DNA from: Deltaproteobacteria bacterium
GTDB lineage: Bacteria; Desulfobacterota; Desulfobacteria; Desulfobacterales; ETH-SRB1
Assembly: GCA_030627475.1 (NCBI GenBank)
Contig: DAOURZ010000074.1
Coordinates: 1 to 6,794, forward strand
Direction of reading: 5' to 3'
Length of the DNA stretch: 6,794 nt
The first letter of the stretch is position 1. Each line of letters starts with the position of its first letter. This document shows positions 5,788 through 6,794 of this stretch, piece after piece. Below the pieces are notes generated by a model. It made no database searches. It saw nothing but the letters and a program-made list of their open reading frames with translations, and had not been told where the DNA came from. The position numbers and the translations under genes are program-made.

Positions 5788-6794
5788 TTATACTTTGGTC
5801 AGCCTGGCCCTTATTCCCCATGCTGCATCAAGGCCGGATATTGGATCTTCTACCGAACCGATAAGTTCGTTAAAATTACATCCCTTACCAGCAAGATACT
5901 TATCATAGGCAGTATGTCCCAAGCCTCTTGGCAAAGCAACTATACCGGGCATAATTCCTTCATAAAGATGTACTTTCACCTTTGCTTTACCTCTTGGAGT
6001 ATATAAAAATGCATATCTTCCCTGAGTCAACCCCAGCTCTTTACCTGTCATGGGATTTATCTCAACGCATGCATCTTTACCTTTAAGAACTGTGTCCTCA
6101 ACTGCTTTTATTACAAAGGGTGGATCGCCAATATATCCATTTGCAAGTCTGATAGAATCATACGGCATGAGTATAAGAGGATACGAAATTGCACTGCCTT
6201 CAATGTTTACCGGGCTAAAACCGGAAAGTGATTTCATGGCCTCAGGATAAAAATTGAAATCGCCTTCCAACATACATTTATCACCATTGAATTCGAATCC
6301 GTTTTCCACCAGAGCATCCCATTTAATGCCCAATGTTTCTTTAAGGCAGGCCTCATAATTATCCCACGGAAAGGCATCGCCTATGTTACCTCCCAGTGCT
6401 TTTGCTATAAGCATTACAACATCGCCAACATGCTTTGTATTAAACAGAGGTTTTACCACAGGCTTTGCAAGACCGACAATAGGCTTGGACAATCCTGCCA
6501 GCGTAGGTACATCTTCATATCGTTCCAGATAAACATGATTAGGCAGGATCAAGTCTGCATTACTGGCGGTTTCATCCATATATGATGAAAAACTTACAAC
6601 AAACGGTATACTTTTAAATGCCGTCTTAATTGCTTTGCTGTCCGGCATAGAATACAGAGGATTTGCATCTGAAACAAAAAGCGCCTTAAATGGATACCCT
6701 TCTCCTGAATTAATAGCTTCAGGAAAACGATTTAACAAAGATGTTGCCTGCGGATACTTACTGCCCGCGCCATCTATACGCTCTTTCTGCACTC
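5788..6794 (-). CDS. qrcB: Molybdopterin-family oxidoreductase, C-terminal part, probable QrcB (partial)
   Basis: The last 334 or so residues of a DMSO reductase-superfamily protein; the reading frame is open to the right edge, so the N-terminus (with any signal peptide or cluster motif) is outside. Numbering from the GTG codon at 6792: residues 20-130 look like domain III, with ALFVSDANPLYSMPDS and the family motif DETASNADLILPNHVYLE (73-90). Residues 204-334 look like the C-terminal cofactor-binding barrel, starting YPLILMPYDSIRLANGYIGD and ending GSVEDPISGLDAAWGIRARL. The usual TGR...H pterin-contact pattern of active enzymes in the barrel is not evident, which fits QrcB, a member reported to lack molybdenum. 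Its stop is 18 bp before qrcC. In Qrc the gene order is cytochrome (A), this subunit (B), iron-sulfur (C), membrane (D). Superfamily membership is firm and the QrcB name is probable. Confidence 0.83.
   Translation of the reverse strand, partial: VQKERIDGAGSKYPQATSLLNRFPEAINSGEGYPFKALFVSDANPLYSMPDSKAIKTAFKSIPFVVSFSSYMDETASNADLILPNHVYLERYEDVPTLAGLSKPIVGLAKPVVKPLFNTKHVGDVVMLIAKALGGNIGDAFPWDNYEACLKETLGIKWDALVENGFEFNGDKCMLEGDFNFYPEAMKSLSGFSPVNIEGSAISYPLILMPYDSIRLANGYIGDPPFVIKAVEDTVLKGKDACVEINPMTGKELGLTQGRYAFLYTPRGKAKVKVHLYEGIMPGIVALPRGLGHTAYDKYLAGKGCNFNELIGSVEDPISGLDAAWGIRARLTKV

Noticed and set aside
5512..6006. 164-codon open frame on the plus strand opposite qrcC and qrcB
   Set aside because: It is antisense to two well-supported genes and straddles their junction, and its translation is rich in His, Ser and Phe without any domain, as expected of a shadow frame.
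6790..6792. GTG at 6792 as the start of the molybdopterin-family subunit
   Set aside because: It would begin in the middle of a large conserved protein that is missing its whole N-terminal half; the frame is open to the window edge.

Overview
The window reads as an ordinary, AT-leaning chromosomal segment of a sulfate-reducing Desulfobacterota (deltaproteobacterial) organism. The main reason is the minus-strand gene set: a molybdopterin-family oxidoreductase, a 16-cysteine four-cluster ferredoxin subunit and a ten-helix NrfD-type membrane subunit. Their order and sequence character match QrcB-QrcC-QrcD of the periplasmic-facing Qrc menaquinone reductase. This assignment comes from remembered family features, not from a database search. 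I see no mobile elements, CRISPR arrays, rRNA, tRNA or phage genes.

Layout from left to right. Positions 2-2086 (+) hold most of a bifunctional (p)ppGpp synthetase/hydrolase (Rel/SpoT type) whose N-terminus lies before the window. It converges on murA (2132-3379, -), with a 45-bp gap that contains a possible hairpin. Upstream of murA is a 94-bp spacer with a strong terminator-like hairpin. Behind it comes the end of a four-gene minus-strand operon: a 53-aa single-helix membrane protein (3474-3635), qrcD (3647-4879), qrcC (4948-5769) and the C-terminal third or so of qrcB (5788 to beyond the right edge). The hexaheme cytochrome gene qrcA would be expected further right, outside the window. No stretch longer than 94 bp lacks a gene.

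How the genes work together. In the known Qrc complex, electrons from periplasmic hydrogenases and formate dehydrogenases reach the cytochrome subunit through soluble cytochrome c3. They then pass through the iron-sulfur subunit to menaquinone at the membrane subunit. The 53-aa gene follows qrcD by 11 bp, and its near-perfect Shine-Dalgarno overlaps the qrcD stop codon, so it is probably made together with the complex and could be an extra small subunit. murA (first step of peptidoglycan synthesis) and rel (stringent response) are housekeeping genes with no evident functional link to Qrc. murA lies on the same strand just behind the operon's terminator and has no promoter I can recognise, so how it is transcribed is an open question.

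The most interesting item is the small membrane protein gene. The rest looks conventional.
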